A stretch of 64,000 nucleotides of DNA from positions 2,237,001 through 2,301,000 of the forward strand of contig JAGUCH010000008.1 of the NCBI GenBank assembly GCA_019096065.1, written 5' to 3'. The notes beneath the pieces were generated by a model. That model searched no databases, was not told the DNA's origin, and saw only the letters and a program-made list of their open reading frames with translations. A program made the position numbers and the translations under genes. Below are positions 44,972 to 56,058 of this stretch, piece after piece. How positions within the stretch are numbered: position 1 is the stretch's first letter; the number at the start of each line of letters is the position of its first letter. Origin of the DNA: Paracyclopina nana (Eukaryota; Arthropoda; Copepoda; Cyclopoida; Cyclopettidae).

Positions 44972-45737
44972 GGGGAAACATTTTATGTCCGAAAATCTAG
45001 TTGTAAAATCTCCGAAAAGTTGAGTTGTTTTATCTCCGAAAAGTTGAGTAGCACTATATCCGACCAATTATGCACAGTTGTAAAATGTCCGAACTAGCCT
45101 AGTTGTACTATCTCCAAAATGTTTTGCCTAGTTGTACTACCTTCGAAATAATTTGTTCAGTAGTAAAATGTCCGAACCCTTCTAGTTGTTTTATCTCCGA
45201 ATTGAGTTGACCAGTTTTAGTATGTGAATTCTCATTTTGCTACCAAAACCAAAACCTAGCTTAGCTTACACGTCAAAAGGAGCCAGCTTCTTATCACAAA
45301 AAACCCTTTAATTTAATGTGTCAATCTAAGTACACTTTTAATTATGCTTATAGGCTCTCCTTAAGCTTGTAAAAAATATACGTACCTTGCGAAAAATAAA
45401 ATTTATTTTAATTATGAGTGCATTAGAACAATTGCCTGTCAAATGTTTTCAAATGTATTTTGATTTTTTGCTGTCTGGAGTATTTAGTAGTGTGTGTTGC
45501 GTTGAGTTTGTGTGCGGTATTTAGTATAAACGTAGGTTTTCGGAGTAAATACAACTAGGCATATATTTTTGGAGAAAGTATAGCTAGATTTTTCGGAGAT
45601 AGTACAACTAGACAGATTTGGTCGGAGATAGTACACTACCTGTCACCAAAAATGAGTCGGACTAAAAACAACTAGGCAAATCTTTTCGATTAAAGGACAT
45701 CTATGAAGCAAATTTTCGGACATAATGATGGCACCCC
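44972..45737. mobile_element. foldback DNA element with subterminal repeats and 7-bp target duplication
   Basis: The element is flanked by ATTACAC on both sides (44965-44971 and 45738-45744). Its ends begin GGGG and share TTATGTCCGAAAAT read inward from either side. Each end is filled with imperfect copies of CTAGTTGTACTATCTCCGAA (left end direct up to about 45225; right end in inverse from about 45535). The middle (about 45240-45470) is unique and matches the 9.3-kb repeat. There is no transposase. Long repetitive inverted ends and a 7-bp duplication recall Galileo/FB-type foldback elements of the P superfamily, but the assignment is inference. Confidence 0.78.
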
Positions 45738-46063
45738 ATTACACATATCAATGAGTACAGCCAGCCCAGTCAACTTTCTCTTTACACGTACCTCTTGCGC
45801 TTTAAAAAGCCATGCTCATAGTACTTTGAAGCGATTACAAAATATTTACCTTGACTGCATATTTTAATTCTTAGGAATTGAATATTATGCTAGATGAAGG
45901 GCACTTTTAAATAAAGTTCATTTAATATTTTGTGGAATTGTCTGCCAAGTAAAATTACAAGGGCAACCAAAAAAAAGCACAAGCACTACCAGTCTGATTT
46001 TTATTATGTTTGAGCACCTTTGAATGAAGTTAAATGCTTGAGTGTAGAAGATTGACCCAAGGT

Positions 46064-46600
46064 TCAATGATGAGCATAATACGTTAGCCAATCAGAGAGA
46101 AGCTCAACGAGAGTGGACAGGCTGTAGACAGGGATGTTTCCATTTACCTGAAAGTAAAACGAGCGAGCAGGTGCACACTTATATCCACATTTTTGGCACG
46201 TGTATAACGAACGCACCATAAAGACATGTGTCGTTTCATATAATCAGGTACTGAGAAAGCCGTGGCATAAACAATCAAAAGGCTTCCAATTTTCCTAAAG
46301 GGTTGAATTCATTATTTTTTCAAGGCATTAGAGTGCCATAGAGGAAGTCTACAATGATCATTGTGTGGAAAAAAAGCTCATAAGCATTTTTGACATCCTG
46401 TTGTTTTAATTGTCATTTCAACTGTTTTTTGGCAGCAAGCATTGTAGAGGAAGTGTGAGATATGCTGAGCTAGGGAAGTAGGTTGACCTTCGCAGCCTTT
46501 TTCCCGTGACCTTTTTTGGGCTTTTTGATCAGTTTTCCGTTGGGCTTGCCCTCAAAGGGCGCCCGAGGTCCCGTCTTCCCGGAAACGTCTTCAAATTGCG
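46064..46600 (-). CDS. two probable 3' exons of an unrecognised gene
   Basis: Exon 46488-46600 (acceptor tttag at 46601-46602) reads QFEDVSGKTGPRAPFEGKPN followed by a Lys-rich stretch. The terminal exon 46064-46147 (acceptor tttcag) reads VNGNIPVYSLSTLVELLSDW and ends TYYAHH-stop, with AATAAA about 60 bp beyond. Joining AAG|GTCAAC to GTAAATGG keeps phase 0, but GTCAAC is a poor donor, so the join is uncertain. If unspliced, the first exon would instead end VNLLP-stop at 46470. Upstream exons were not found. Confidence 0.38.
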
Positions 46601-46985
46601 CTAAATAATGACAACAGCAAACTTCCACACCAGCAAATCGTGAAGAAGCCATCAAAGTGATTTTTCCAGTAAACCGATACCACATATTCTGTCTAAATTC
46701 CCAATATGACATTACAAGGAATTGTCTTCGATGCTTGAAAAGGGCACGTGTTTTCTGTTGTCTTAGAGAAAATTATTTGGTAGTCAGTGAACACCACACC
46801 ATGATATTTCATGGTAGTGGAACAAAGCACAGTTTCTTGGCCAAATTCTCCATAGCTGCACTTCCTTGTTTTAGAAACTCCTGAGAAAAACTTGATGGTT
46901 GGTCATCATCCATTAATTTTTTCTGTAGTTCCTGTGTGAGTGTGTGCTTTGTGAAAAAACCCACTGATATTTTGCATTATTGTAG

Positions 46986-49696
46986 CACAAAGGTTGATCA
47001 TCCTCCACAGTGGAAAATTAGCTGACCAAAAACTGTTGAGAAAGGAAAAGGATGCATCTGTCATCACAGTGTTCCAAATCGGAAATGAAGAGCAGCTTCA
47101 ACTAGGAAACAACTGTTCTAATACTGCGGTAAATAATTAGCAAAAACACATCCCATTCAGAAATAAGGGACAGAATTCACTAATGTACTTATCAACAAAG
47201 CCGAAATTCACTTGGGGCAACCTCGTCAACTTGAGTTTTGATGTGACCTCATATTTTGCCCAATATAATTGTAAAAGTGTGTCAAAGTGCAATTTTTAAG
47301 AGAAGCAGATGAAGACCAGATGATGCAGTAGCATATATCAATTAGATCAACGGATGTCATCCAGTAATAGCGGTGTGGTCAATAAATGTGATGTTGGTAA
47401 ATGATGGCAGCAAAAAAGCCCCTTTGAAATTTGGCTATGAAGGCAAAATGTTGCAATTAATTTTAGGGCTCTGACATGGTTGTCAGATGATTAAAATTTC
47501 AAGTCTTTTTTGTGCTCACAATTAGGGTGTTTATGAAACATGAGGAGACCTCCTGTGGCTTTTTGAATCAATTTTCGGCATTTTTGCAACAGCAAAACTC
47601 GCGTTTTTGGGTGGTGGGTGTGACAACAGAAAAAGCACAGCAGGAGGAAAATCATTTCCTGCTGATTTTCGCCACCCAAACTCAAACGATTTCCCCCATA
47701 ATCATAATACAGCTAATAATAATAGAATAGTTATAACTGTTCGTGAACTATAGCGCGCGGAGGAAATGTAGAATTGGCTGTTATTTTTCAAGGCCATTTC
47801 CAATTTTATAGTAGCTAAAAGTACTCGCTTTTATTTGTGGAAAAACAAAAGTTAGAGCATAACTGGGGAAAATCTTTATTTCTTCTTACTTACCTCACTC
47901 TAACGGAAAAGCGGCTTTTTTGACCAACTTTTGGCATAAAGCAATAACGCGCGCTGATAACATTCATGCCAGTTAGATATCAAAACAAAATCAGGTAATG
48001 ATAAAATATTGGGCAAAAAGGAATATTCTCAAATCTTTTGGACGCTCAGATTTATATTTTAAGCGTCTATATTATAAGAACAGGATGCTGGACATGAAGA
48101 AACAACGTTTTGCCCCCAAGAACTTCCGATGACAACATCCTGGATACATAAAGTAACGCCAAAATGAGCTCAGCTTTTTTCACTTGCAGCATTATAACCC
48201 CAAAAAGAGCAAAAAAAGGAGACTCGAGAAAAATGCTTTGTTCATATCATAAATGATTGCTCATTTCTCAAAATGATCATCACTTTTCCCCTACAGCCAA
48301 AGCCGAGATTGCAACCTCCAATTATTGTGGAATGTCAGGTAATTACTACATTATTTAGGGCAATGGCCAACAAACAAGGGAAATTCCAGAGAAATCACGA
48401 GACCACTTTAGGGGAAAAAATCTGAGCTCAGAGTTGCTGGGGTGGAAAAATACCAGTTAAAAAGCTCCAACAGGACATATTATTCAGATCCAAATTACAG
48501 CCCTGAGAAAAAAGGGGAAGTTAGGTGCAATTATGATAAGTGCTTTTTTTCTAATGAGCTGCTAAGAATTGCTTGAAATATGCTTGAAAAATCATTTTAG
48601 GTGCCAAAGGTTAAGCAGGTAATTATGAATGAATGAAAGAACTGCTTCATTCGAAAAAGGGAGATTTTGAAATGGCTTTTCGGTGCATCTATGGGTTTGT
48701 TTGCAATCTGCAGCGCTGGTAACTCCCGTCGCCAACTAATCGCATTATTAGACGTAGCGCGTTACCCCAAATGAAAAAACTTATTTTTTAGTTTCATTCA
48801 GACATAACGTGAATAAATAGGGTAAATTTAGAATATTTTTTTAAGAAACTGTGATTAAAAAAAATTATTTTGATCAACTGTAAGTAATTTTCATAATGTC
48901 TCCCCTTTTTTTGCCGGGAAATGTCACAAATTAGCGTATACATCATCAAGGAGGTTTTGGGACTATAATCAAGGACATCCTTGTCATCTACTATGTGGCA
49001 ATAATAATCTTGTACAACATTGCGCGCTGTTTCCCGCCATATTTTCCGAACCGTCCATATCCTCCATAAAGCTGCAATTGTTGGGCACAGGAAACTGCTG
49101 CTGCTGCTGCTGTTTTGTGCATCATTTTTCTCGATGGCGAATATCCGAAAGCAACCGTCATTCTCACGAGACAATTCCCTTCTTTTTTTACATCCGCCTG
49201 GAAAACCTTCTTCATTCTGTCCAAGATTTTGGGCTTTGGCGGAAAAAAACCGATTTTTTACGCGCCGAAGTGGACAGGATGTCCTCAAGGATTTAATTGA
49301 GAGCAATTGCTAACGAATTCTCCTCCTTGAAGAAAAACATGCATAATTGCCAGCTGAAGGTGTGTTATTTCAGGGTAATTAACAGTGCTTAACTTTTACA
49401 CCAAGGATAATGATCAAGGTGTGCAAAACCAGTTTGACCTTACATGAGAATCTTGCTTTAAGAAGGATTTTATCCAGCACTTTTGTGCTGAATCTTTCTA
49501 CTTTGCACATTCATTTAAATTCAGTGATATGCAAAAAACATTAGTTTGCCTCACTCAAAGTCAGAAAAATGGAGAAAAAGCCCAATTTGTTGAACATAGG
49601 ACATGAATCTATTTTCGGTTTGTTTTACAGTCAGCCATAAATAACCTGATTATGGGCACTCCATCAAACGTTGATGAGGTGCTGAGAAGCCATTAA
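46986..49696 (+). CDS. probable multi-exon gene of unknown function (3' part)
   Basis: Four segments with canonical splice borders and compatible phases: 46986-47128 (enters needing two bases, leaves in phase 0), 48297-48338 (42 nt), 48601-48618 (18-nt microexon, less sure) and 49631-49696 ending in TAA. They read QRLIILHSGKLADQKLLRKE then a second part ending GNNCSNTA, then PKPRLQPPIIVECQ, VPKVKQ, and SAINNLIMGTPSNVDEVLRS-H-stop. All internal junctions are in phase 0, which is unlikely by chance. No start exon was found and I do not recognise the family. It overlaps in antisense with a minus-strand frame near 49664-49823 (MTQDRPKLLLLLLIGFF), which I regard as less convincing. Confidence 0.48.
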
Positions 49697-51018
49697 AAGT
49701 GGATCATTCAGGGATTTATTGTCCAGTAGGGATTTTGCCATTATTGTAGAATTCCTGGCCTTTGGGCACAGGAAGAAACCGATCAGCAGCAGGAGCAACA
49801 ATTTTGGGCGGTCCTGGGTCATTCTAAAACAGGATGTGGATTTGTCAAAGGTAAAGACGAAGAAGAGCGTCTTCAAGGAATATCCTGTCCGTTGAATGCA
49901 CCTAAAGTAAGAAATGATTGGGCCAAAAAACCGACAAAATAACAACATTATCACTCCATCCCCCTGATAACCGAAGAAGACAAGACTCATTTCCTTTCTG
50001 ACCTTGGAGCTAATTTTTTCAACACTGAGCTGAGCAAATTGCCAGCCTACATTTCTATGATTAGCCCATTATTATGATTACAATCTTTATATAAAGTTTT
50101 TCATAATTAGTAGTTTTAATTTTGATGCAAAAGCAGCTTGGAATAAGAGAAACTTCTAATCCAAGAATCATCTATACCGCACTTTTGCACAGGCAAGAAA
50201 CTGTCCAAATATAAATGAGGATTGTCAAAAACCATCTGAAAACGGATGATCTACAGTCTAACGCATCTATTTTTATTCAGAGCGACAATTTAGCGTAAAT
50301 GAAAATGAAAAAAATGGTGGTGTATTTTGCAAAGTGCTACTTTTTGTAAAAGCGAAGAAATGTGTCTTGGACTGAATTGAATTGAGGATATGAGCTGGAT
50401 TAAACGTTAGAAAGGCAATTTCCTCTTTTCTTTGGGGCTTTACACCGTGTAAAAATTCCGCACAATATCCATGAAAAGCAGATGTTTTGAACGAAGAATT
50501 TTTTGACCCCTCAAATAGTGCAACAAAAAAGGTGCAATTTCATGAATGGTGAGCAAAGGAAGTTCGGTCAAGAAGCTCAATTTGTCAACCGAAAAAAGGA
50601 ATTACTCAATCAAGCAAAACTTCGGTAAAATGGAAGCGCGCATTGCGCTAGCAAGGTTGCGCGATAATTGCGCTATTCTTGCGTTCAAGGTCGTACCTCA
50701 GCCTCATTGGCACCCAACAAACCGAGCACTGAAAACTAAGGCTAACACAATCCACTTGTAATTAATGTAATTTGTTCGAATTGCCGCATTAGATGTATTT
50801 TAAGACTTTTTAAAAATTATTAAATTATTGAATATGGCATTTAGCTCATTTTGCAAAGCATATGAAAATGAATTTGTAGTGTTTAAAGGTATTTTTGCTT
50901 GGATGGGCTTAGTTGCAATTCGGTTTTGCCCAAGAATCTCAGGTTATCCCACTCAGTAGATGTAAAATTCCCATCCTGTCAACAGGCACACTCACTCATT
51001 TTTAATTCATGGTTGAAC
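49697..51018. other. intergenic, no gene seen
   Basis: No supported gene. It contains the 5' region of POSH. A 71-codon frame at 50546-50761 has no domain. Confidence 0.45.
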
Positions 51019-52149
51019 ATGACTACTGCCACGCCCTCTGTGTGCGGGGGCGGGTCGTCTTCCTCAGCATCAGCAGGCGGGCTGGACCTGTCTGATCTGC
51101 TTGAGTGCTCCATATGTCTTGAGCCTTTGGGCCTTGACCACCGCGTGCTTCCATGTCAACACACCTTCTGCCTCTCTTGTCTTCAAGACCTCGAAAAAAA
51201 GGCCAAAATTCTGCTCTGCCCTGAATGCAGGGCCCAAATCAACACCCCCATCAAGGCCCTGCCCACAAATGTGATACTCAATAGGATCTTATCTGGAATC
51301 ACCAGCTCGAAAGCAGCAAATACTCTGGCGCCAAATCATGCTGCGGCCGCTGCACCTGTTATGCAACACAAAAAAGCCCCCCCGCCCCCTTTGGCCCTTG
51401 GGGAACACCGCAAGCTGCCGTTGCCCTCTCCAAAATTTGACAACAACAATTTACCCAGTTGCATTCCTGGCAATTGGTCCACCAACCCGTTTCTCAGCTC
51501 GACTACACCTCCACCTGAAAGCCCTCTGCCCCTCCTGCCACCAAAAATAGGTGCAGGTGGCGCGCCCAAAGCTGCGCCGCCGCCGCTTCCCGCGCGCCCG
51601 CCCGCTGTTGCACCTGCTGCGCAGCCGCAACCGCAGCCGCCCTCTTCGCTGCCCTTGGCGTCACCGCACCAAATTTTTAGGGCGCTTTATGACTACAAAC
51701 CGGTGAAGAGTGACGAGTTGGCGCTGAAAAAGGATGAGATGTACTTTGTGATTGAAAAGTGCCAAGATGGCTGGTTCAAGGGCTCCAGTTTAACCAGCCT
51801 CAAAACAGGTGTGTTCCCGGGCAATTATGTGGTGCAGGTGGTTGAACCGGGCCACCAAGCACCCTCGTTTACCAAGAAAAAAAGCCCCGATCTGATTGAC
51901 TTGACTACAGAGGAGGAGAGTGTAAAAGCAAAGTCTTCTGATGTGAAACAGGTGCAGAAGATGTCAAATGAGACGCTTTATAGGGCCACAATGCCCTTCC
52001 CAGCCAGTAGCCAATATGAACTTGAATTGAAGCAAGGAGACACTATAGTTATGAATAAAATCAGAGAAGATGGCTGGTGCAAGGGCACCCTACAAAGAAC
52101 AGGCCAAACTGGCCTTTTTCCTTTGTCATTTGTGGAGAAAATCTCTTAA
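51019..52149 (+). CDS. POSH: POSH/SH3RF-type RING E3 scaffold, shortened
   Basis: One exon of 376 aa. POSH proteins are RING E3 ligases that scaffold Rac/JNK signalling and regulate trafficking. The RING finger is at about residues 28-72 (CSICLEP, CQHTFCLSCL, CPEC), with the family's continuing INTPIKALPTNVILNRIL. After a long Pro/Ala-rich linker there is one SH3 (about 219-275, ALYDYKPVKSDELALKKDE) and a C-terminal SH3 (about 319-376, YRATMPFPASSQYELELKQG). Known POSH proteins have four SH3 domains and about 800-900 aa; here the first two are absent, and the two kept correspond best to SH3-3 and SH3-4. The frame is open 120 bases upstream but without another ATG, so 51019 is the start. AATAAA lies near 52276. 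Confidence 0.88.
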   Translation: MTTATPSVCGGGSSSSASAGGLDLSDLLECSICLEPLGLDHRVLPCQHTFCLSCLQDLEKKAKILLCPECRAQINTPIKALPTNVILNRILSGITSSKAANTLAPNHAAAAAPVMQHKKAPPPPLALGEHRKLPLPSPKFDNNNLPSCIPGNWSTNPFLSSTTPPPESPLPLLPPKIGAGGAPKAAPPPLPARPPAVAPAAQPQPQPPSSLPLASPHQIFRALYDYKPVKSDELALKKDEMYFVIEKCQDGWFKGSSLTSLKTGVFPGNYVVQVVEPGHQAPSFTKKKSPDLIDLTTEEESVKAKSSDVKQVQKMSNETLYRATMPFPASSQYELELKQGDTIVMNKIREDGWCKGTLQRTGQTGLFPLSFVEKIS

Positions 52150-52431
52150 TCAGGACATTATCTAATTCAGATTTTATTGCTTGTTACAAAAAAAAACAAA
52201 ATATAGATACTACAACTAATGCTATACACACTATTTAGACTGAGCATGTCATAACTGTCATTCAGAAATTATGCAATAAAAGGAGGAAAGAGTGAATAAT
52301 GTTACGCTTTTGTTGTCATACCACAAAGGAGGCTTTCATACCTGAAATTATGTGATAATGGAAGTTTGGTCAATTTTTCACATGTTATTGTGCTACATAT
52401 TGGAAAGCAGCTTGTTAGTTGCTCTCCAAAA

Positions 52432-55335
52432 ATGGAAGGATCAACAATACAAGATTGGAAGCTCTTCCGACAATTCCAGAAAACATTGGAGTCACTCAGC
52501 AATTGTGGTGAGGACCAGGACTGGCTTAACTCCAATGACAAAAAAATTATAACACAAGAAGAAAGACTTGAAGACTTGCTTGAAATCACCAGCATTGAAG
52601 ATGAAGGTGAACAGTTGGGAGGTCAAGATAATTACCTTCAAAAGTTCAATGACAAGTTTCTTTTGAAAACTTACTTTGACACTTGGAAAGATTCTGTGGA
52701 ATTGTCAGGAAATAAGAGAAGAAAGGCAGAGTTTTATCACAGATTCAATAGCTTGGAAAGGTTTTTCAAAGCTTGGAAGGTTGGGGTCAAACTGAGAAAG
52801 CAAAAAAGGTAAAAAACTAGCTTCATGCCAAATAAGGATATTCTTTATTTGTGAACGTTCCATATTTTGCAGAGATCACGACAATTGGATCAAGGCCATC
52901 TATTTTTATGAAACGTGCCTTTTGAGGTCTCACTTGAGCACTTGGAGGGGTTACACTCATCTAATGAAAAGCAAAAAGGAGCTCAGGAATTTAGAAAAGC
53001 AAAAAGACAAGTCATCAGCCAAAGTCAGCCAATTTTTGCTCAATTTGCAAACTTTGAAGAACCAGCTGACCTCCTCCTCATCAGAAAGAGGAAAACCAAG
53101 AAGACCAGTATCATCTATGCCACACTCTCCTTGGAGATCAACTTCTGTGAATAATAAGAAACTGGTTCACCTAAAATTAGACTTACCCACTGAGCCACCA
53201 TCAGTCGACAGGCTGTCTCCGTTGTCCAAAAATAGAGGCTGTTTGGGCCAAGGTGATCCCAGCCAAGTGGATGAGGCTGGTCATCCCTTGGTATCAATCA
53301 AAGAAGCTGCCACAATTGTGGCAGACCTGAGGAGCAATTTGTTGCAAACTTCAGCTCAGAGACTGAGCCTTCAAGAGCAAGCCAAAAGGCTGAAATTCCA
53401 ACAAAAAGAATTAGAAGAGATGGAGCTAATGATGGATCAGCTGCAAACTGGTAGAGCCATCACCAATCTAGTAAAAAAAGCATTTTCTATGAAATACAAT
53501 TATCTTATCCTGTCACTTATTTCAGGAACTGTATAAATCACTAGTATTCAAACAACAAGTAAAGGGCGAAAAAGAAGCTCAAAAGGCCAAGGTGAAGCAT
53601 GGCAAGCGGCAATTGGAAAGAAAAGAGGCCTTGGTTGTGGCAGCATCTGATTTTTCCAATTTGAGAGGTCAAGCACCAGTTGTCACAAGGAGAAAATTGC
53701 TCAGGAATATCATTGTTCCTCAAGAGGAAGTAATTAAAGTGAACAGGTAAATCTTATCTCTGATTCTAGGTGTTTTCTAAGATAATTTTTGCTGTAGGGA
53801 GTTTCTGATATCAAATGACAAAGAGTTTGAAAGTGATGACTCAGAGCCAGAATTGAGTCATCTGTTTAAGAATGAAGAGGATGAAAATGAATCCAACAAA
53901 TCTGCCAATGCAGCAGCAGTACCAACTCCTCCTTTTTTGGTTCAAATGAAAAAAAGGCAAGAGGAAAGAGCACAAAAATGGGAGGAAATCAGGCTCATGC
54001 ATGAGAAAAAAGCTGAGGAAAAGAGAAGGCAAGCATTCGAAGCCGAAACCCTAAGAATTCAGAAGGAGGAAGAGGAAAAGTTGAAAAAGCTGAGAATGAA
54101 GAAAAAGCTGAGAAAACAGGCTATTTTGGAACAGAAAATCAGGGATGAAGAGATTGAGAGGGCCAAGTTCTTAACGAGGAAAGCAAAATCTTTTAATGAA
54201 ATAAGGCTCATGAAAAGGCATGGATTTGAGCCTTGGAAAGCCATGATGAGAGACAAGAAATTGAATGAATTCTTGGCTGACAAACATTATGAAGATTTGC
54301 TTATGAGGAATGCACTCAAAGATTGGATTCATTTGACAAGGAGCAGCATCATTATGAGAAGAGTCAAAGCTGAAGAATTAGAGAGGCAAAAACTAATGCA
54401 AAACTCTTTTGAGCAGTGGATAGATGTAAATAGGTTAGTGATGGAACGAGTTTCAGCTTGGCTTGAAAGCTTGAAGCTGAAACCCAGCTTGAGCTACATA
54501 AGCAAAAAGCTTGGGATCGCTCGAACCAAATTTTGAAAAGCTTGAAAAAGCTTGAAACCCAAAAAATGCAAAGCTTGAAAAAGCTTGACACCAAAAAGTT
54601 TCAAAACTTTATCAATTTTGAATCAAAACAAAAAAGAGCTAATTTTAAAAATAACAAAAACTTGAGGGAGAGAAGTGCTCAAATCTAAGTTAAAGCTGTT
54701 TCTGTCATTATTTGTGCTTTTTGGGTAATTTTGGCCTTTTTTTCTGTTCAAATACTAAAAAAGTGAAAAGCTTGAAAAAAGCTTGAAATGTGAAATTTTG
54801 AGCTTGAAAAAGCTTGATAATAATTTTCGAAAGCTTGGGATCGCTCGAACACTTTTCAAAAAGCTTGAAGCTTGATCAAGCTGAAAATTTCCGGCTCGTT
54901 CCATCACTAAAATAGGTTGAAAGGCCTTTGTTAAATTGAAACGTAATTCCATATTCTCTGCTATTCTAGGTTCAGAAAAATTCCAAAAGGAAACTTCAGT
55001 CAGCTTTTGACTATAACGAAATGAGGCTGACAGCTCTTATGTTTCGCAATTGGAGAGCCATAAATGACCAGGAATCAAGGAAAATGTTCAAAAAAGATTT
55101 GCAAGCCATCCAACATCACCGAAGGTATAGCTAAGAAAAACGCTACACGCATGGCTCATAGCTGAAATGAGGTATTCGTTAATTTCTTTTCAGGAATATT
55201 CTCAAAAGGTTGCTCCACTCATGGATAAAGTTCGTTTCTCTCCGAGATGATTTTAAGACAGCTGAGCAGATCCGCCGCCAATTCTTGCAAAAAATAGGGC
55301 TGGAAATCACAGACTACATCCCATCTTTAAATTGA
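52432..55335 (+). CDS. coiled-coil protein, CCDC191-like
   Basis: Six exons: 52432-52808, 52873-53470, 53526-53746, 53798-54425, 54970-55124 and 55194-55335, all in frame, for 706 aa. It has repeated aromatic/Trp helices (LLKTYFDTWKD, LERFFKAWKVG, LLRSHLSTWRGY, ALMFRNWRAI, RLLHSWIKFV) of the kind found in Sfi1-like and CCDC191-type proteins, and a dense Glu/Lys coiled coil (about 420-560). Such proteins sit at centrosomes, cilia or basal bodies in other animals, which would suit its distance of 18 kb from SAS-6 only by coincidence. Exon 4 is best ended at GAT|GTAAAT (54425); the frame after that point runs into the MITE. The first ATG with good downstream composition (MEGSTIQDWK) was taken as start. 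Confidence 0.72.
54436..54909. mobile_element. non-autonomous hAT-type MITE in intron 4 of the CCDC191-like gene
   Basis: The ends are perfect 15-bp inverted repeats, TAGTGATGGAACGAG (54436-54450) and its complement (54895-54909). They are flanked by an exact 8-bp duplication AAATAGGT (54428-54435 and 54910-54917). TAG..ATGG ends plus 8-bp duplication are the hAT signature. The 474-bp interior has no ORF and is full of the subrepeat AGCTTGAAAAAGCTTGA, with CTTGGGATCGCTCGAAC near both ends. Confidence 0.9.
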
Positions 55336-55591
55336 CATGAATCACATAAAAATTACTTATCTTCTCCTCTGCATTGAAATTCTAGCAAAGAAGCTCTCCA
55401 TTTTTCTCTGTAAAAGCTAATATTTGCTGAATGACAATAAAAAAGCTTCAATCAAAATCAAGGTCGGTGTTCTGCTTTCAAAAAATGTCACCAGGTTTCT
55501 TCGAAATTCAAAGTAAACAAAGGCCATCTAGTGGTGACACTCTTTCATTTACCGGAAAACTTTGAAGTTTGAACGTGGCGAGACGATCGAT

Positions 55592-55628
55592 TCTGATTGG
55601 TCAATGTGTACTCCCGCAGCCAATCAGA
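55592..55628. promoter_or_regulatory. paired inverted CCAAT boxes
   Basis: TCTGATTGG (55592-55600) and CCAATCAGA (55620-55628) are exact reverse complements 19 bp apart, each an extended CCAAT box of the NF-Y type. They lie about 140 bp upstream of the TATA box of the kinectin gene. Confidence 0.5.
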
Positions 55629-55766
55629 GTGCGTATGCACCCGGTTGAAATCATGATGACGTTTGCTCACATGCGTTTCTACCCAAAAGGGATCATAAGA
55701 CAAAAATTTGCTTCTTTTTTGACTTAACGTGCCCTAGATAATCCACTTGTCTCTATGGGCGATGGC

Positions 55767-55775
55767 TATAAAAAG
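55767..55775 (+). promoter_or_regulatory. TATA box upstream of the kinectin-like gene
   Basis: TATAAAAAG lies at 55767-55775, predicting transcription from about 55797, with a 5' UTR of about 260 nt before the ATG at 56059 if no 5' intron exists. Confidence 0.5.
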
Positions 55776-56058
55776 CAGCGTTATCATCGCGCACTTTACA
55801 AATCTAAGCATCGATTAATTTGGCCTTTTCTGAAAATTGCTGGTGTAAATATGTAATCTTTGGCTCGAAATAAGTTAAATGCCGTACTTTTCAGTTTCTT
55901 CTTGACAGACCGAGGAAACATTCCGGAACAGAGTGTGAGAAACAGTTCATTCCCAAGAAGAAGAATCCGCTTCCCGTTTTTTAGTTTTGCCCTTTGCATT
56001 ATTTTCTTCTGCCAAATCGTCGAGCGTCACCCGCTGAAGCCGAGTTTTGTAATCAAAC

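Noticed and set aside
48794..49313. Overlapping frames of 60-170 codons on both strands, including a minus frame with GGYGRFGKYGGK that looks neuropeptide-like
   Set aside because: At least three frames are open over the same bases, there is a CTG repeat in the middle, no signal peptide is attached, and no exon borders agree.
49664..49823. Minus-strand frame starting MTQDRPKLLLLLLIGFF, a possible signal peptide
   Set aside because: Poly-Leu comes from a CTG-like tract, no downstream exon could be joined in frame, and it overlaps a better supported plus-strand exon.
54434..54536. Extension of CCDC191-like exon 4 to the stop at 54536
   Set aside because: From 54436 on this frame is MITE sequence; the next exon joins in phase only from the GTAAAT donor at 54425.
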